A stretch of DNA of 32,637 nucleotides from assembly GCA_937890535.1 (NCBI GenBank), contig CALBXK010000362.1, positions 1-32,637 of the forward strand. Direction: 5' to 3'. The notes beneath the pieces are model-generated. The model saw only the letters and a list, made by a program, of their open reading frames with translations. It had not been told where the DNA came from and searched no databases. Within the stretch, counting starts at the first letter, position 1; every line of letters begins with the position of its first letter. Shown one piece after another: positions 31,690-32,637 of this stretch. A program made the translations under genes and the position numbers. Source of the stretch: an uncultured Spartobacteria bacterium (GTDB lineage Bacteria > Verrucomicrobiota > Verrucomicrobiia > Chthoniobacterales > Terrimicrobiaceae).

Positions 31690-32637
31690 TCATGCGTCTC
31701 CCATCAGAATCGGGTAAAGGCATTCCGTAGCCAGTCGCCGGGTTATGAAGTCCGCTTGGAGACTTCGGGCCACAGTCGCCGAAACCAAATTTTTCTGCGG
31801 GATCCGGGCGGCGTGACGGGCGGCAGCCTGAAATCGCCGGACGAAAGCCGCCTCACCCATCCGCGCCTCAGCGACCGCCGACCAGACTGAGGGTGTCAAC
31901 CCTTCAGCCGCTGCCCGGATTCGCCAGCGACGCAGGTGGGGGTTGAGGGACAGGCTCGCGGACCAAGACTCCTCCACCGGTCGAGCCAGGACCTCCAACT
32001 GAGCCGTGAGAGTCAAACGGCTGAAAGGAACCGGGATCTCTGCCCCCTGATCACAAACCCGAATCCCGGCCCCCTTTCGACGGCAACTGGCGGGAAGGGT
32101 GGCTTTCCAATTTCGCCAGAGCGTGCGTTGACGTTTCTCTTCCCCGGACCAGTCGAAGAGATTTTTTGGAATAAGAATTTCTTCGTAAAGTTGAGGAAAC
32201 TTCAAGCCCAGTGCCTCCATATCGGGGATCACCCGGGGAAGCCTCCGGGCAATGAGCGGTTTACCAGCCGCAGCGGCCTCAACAAACGGCAACCCAAATC
32301 CCTCCTGCAGCGATGTAAAAAGGAGCACTTCTGCTGCGGCCACCACTTCGTCAATCGTCGCCAGAGAATGGCCCCGCCCATGCAAAATTCCGAACCGCAC
32401 TTTCCAAGCCCCCCGCCTCGCCGCCCCTTCGAGTCGTCGCGCGTAAGAGCGTTCGTCCTGGGAACTCACGCCTGCGGTCGTCACCAACCACGCTTCGGGA
32501 CGCAACCATCGCGTCAAAAGAATTGCCTCCGCCAGATTCTTGCGCCGCAGCATCCGGGTCGGCACCACCCAGAGCGGCCCGGCATCGCCCAAGACTCCGG
32601 CCAGGGTTCGCCTCAGAGCGAGGATCTTTGTTTTGGC
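31690..32637 (-). CDS. Glycosyltransferase (GT4-like), 5' end outside the window
   Basis: The frame stays open to the window edge, so the N-terminal part is missing; the visible 315 residues include the C-terminal half. GPLWVVPTRMLRRKNLAEAI and the donor-binding FTSLQEGFGLPFVEAAAAGKP (E-x7-E type) match the nucleotide-sugar-binding domain of GT4 family transferases. After roughly residue 140 of the visible part comes a C-terminal portion of about 170 residues that I do not recognise, rich in Arg, Ala and Trp. Likely to transfer a sugar during polysaccharide or glycolipid synthesis; acceptor unknown. Confidence 0.75.
   Translation of the reverse strand, partial: AKTKILALRRTLAGVLGDAGPLWVVPTRMLRRKNLAEAILLTRWLRPEAWLVTTAGVSSQDERSYARRLEGAARRGAWKVRFGILHGRGHSLATIDEVVAAAEVLLFTSLQEGFGLPFVEAAAAGKPLIARRLPRVIPDMEALGLKFPQLYEEILIPKNLFDWSGEEKRQRTLWRNWKATLPASCRRKGAGIRVCDQGAEIPVPFSRLTLTAQLEVLARPVEESWSASLSLNPHLRRWRIRAAAEGLTPSVWSAVAEARMGEAAFVRRFQAAARHAARIPQKNLVSATVARSLQADFITRRLATECLYPILMGDA

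Noticed and set aside
30730-31890. 386-codon plus-strand open frame
   Set aside because: It runs antisense to the HAD gene and into the glycosyltransferase gene and begins in repeat-like intergenic sequence.

Overview
The window looks like a chromosomal segment from a member of the Verrucomicrobia or a close PVC relative. This rests on gene content: a complete, single-strand division and cell wall (dcw) cluster that includes ftsZ, ftsA and ftsQ (planctomycetes and chlamydiae lack ftsZ), a MurC-MurB fusion protein, a divergent FtsZ, and tandem bactofilins next to the cluster. MurE carries the DNPR signature, so the peptidoglycan is predicted to contain meso-diaminopimelate. No rRNA, tRNA, phage or transposase gene was recognised.

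Left part (1-9123), accessory metabolism. A minus-strand group encodes an FCD-type GntR regulator, a TIM-barrel amidohydrolase (ATGA overlap with the regulator) and a creatininase-family amidohydrolase. A DegT-type PLP aminotransferase and a YgjV-like membrane protein read away from it. The divergent gap (2848-2941) carries a strong palindromic operator candidate, and one word of it recurs upstream of the creatininase-like gene. Then follow a lipoprotein-type GH1 glycosidase (minus), a secreted protein of unknown function and a dihydrolipoamide-dehydrogenase-like flavoprotein (both plus).

Central part (9124-29354), cell shape and division. Two plus-strand bactofilin genes, the second with two zinc-ribbon motifs, converge on the end of ftsZ with only 11 bases between them. 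The minus-strand dcw cluster reads mraZ, rsmH, ftsL, ftsI, murE, murF, mraY, murD, a LysM membrane protein, ftsW, murG, murC-murB, ddl, ftsQ, ftsA, ftsZ. Most junctions from rsmH to ddl are ATGA or TGATG overlaps, and ddl-ftsQ and ftsQ-ftsA abut as TAAATG, so the set is almost certainly one translationally coupled operon. It would make UDP-MurNAc-pentapeptide (MurB, MurC, MurD, MurE, MurF, Ddl), convert it to lipid II (MraY, MurG), polymerise and cross-link it at the septum (FtsW, FtsI), and provide the divisome scaffold (FtsQ, FtsL, FtsA, FtsZ). Upstream of mraZ are three to four direct repeats with a 10-base period, the expected layout of an autoregulatory MraZ operator.

Right part (29355-32637). 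A divergent gene for an uncharacterised protein, tentatively of sugar-mutarotase-like fold, is followed on the minus strand by a HAD hydrolase and a glycosyltransferase cut by the window edge.

Five intergenic sites (near 81, 4808, 5071, 30647 and 31625) are copies or fragments of one dispersed repeat. Two of them face each other and bracket the 4808-5118 gap like a small non-coding mobile unit. The points most worth follow-up are the divergent FtsZ, the MurC-MurB fusion with Cys at the usual Ser position, the LysM protein embedded in the cluster, the zinc-ribbon bactofilin, the MraZ and GntR operators, and the repeat family.
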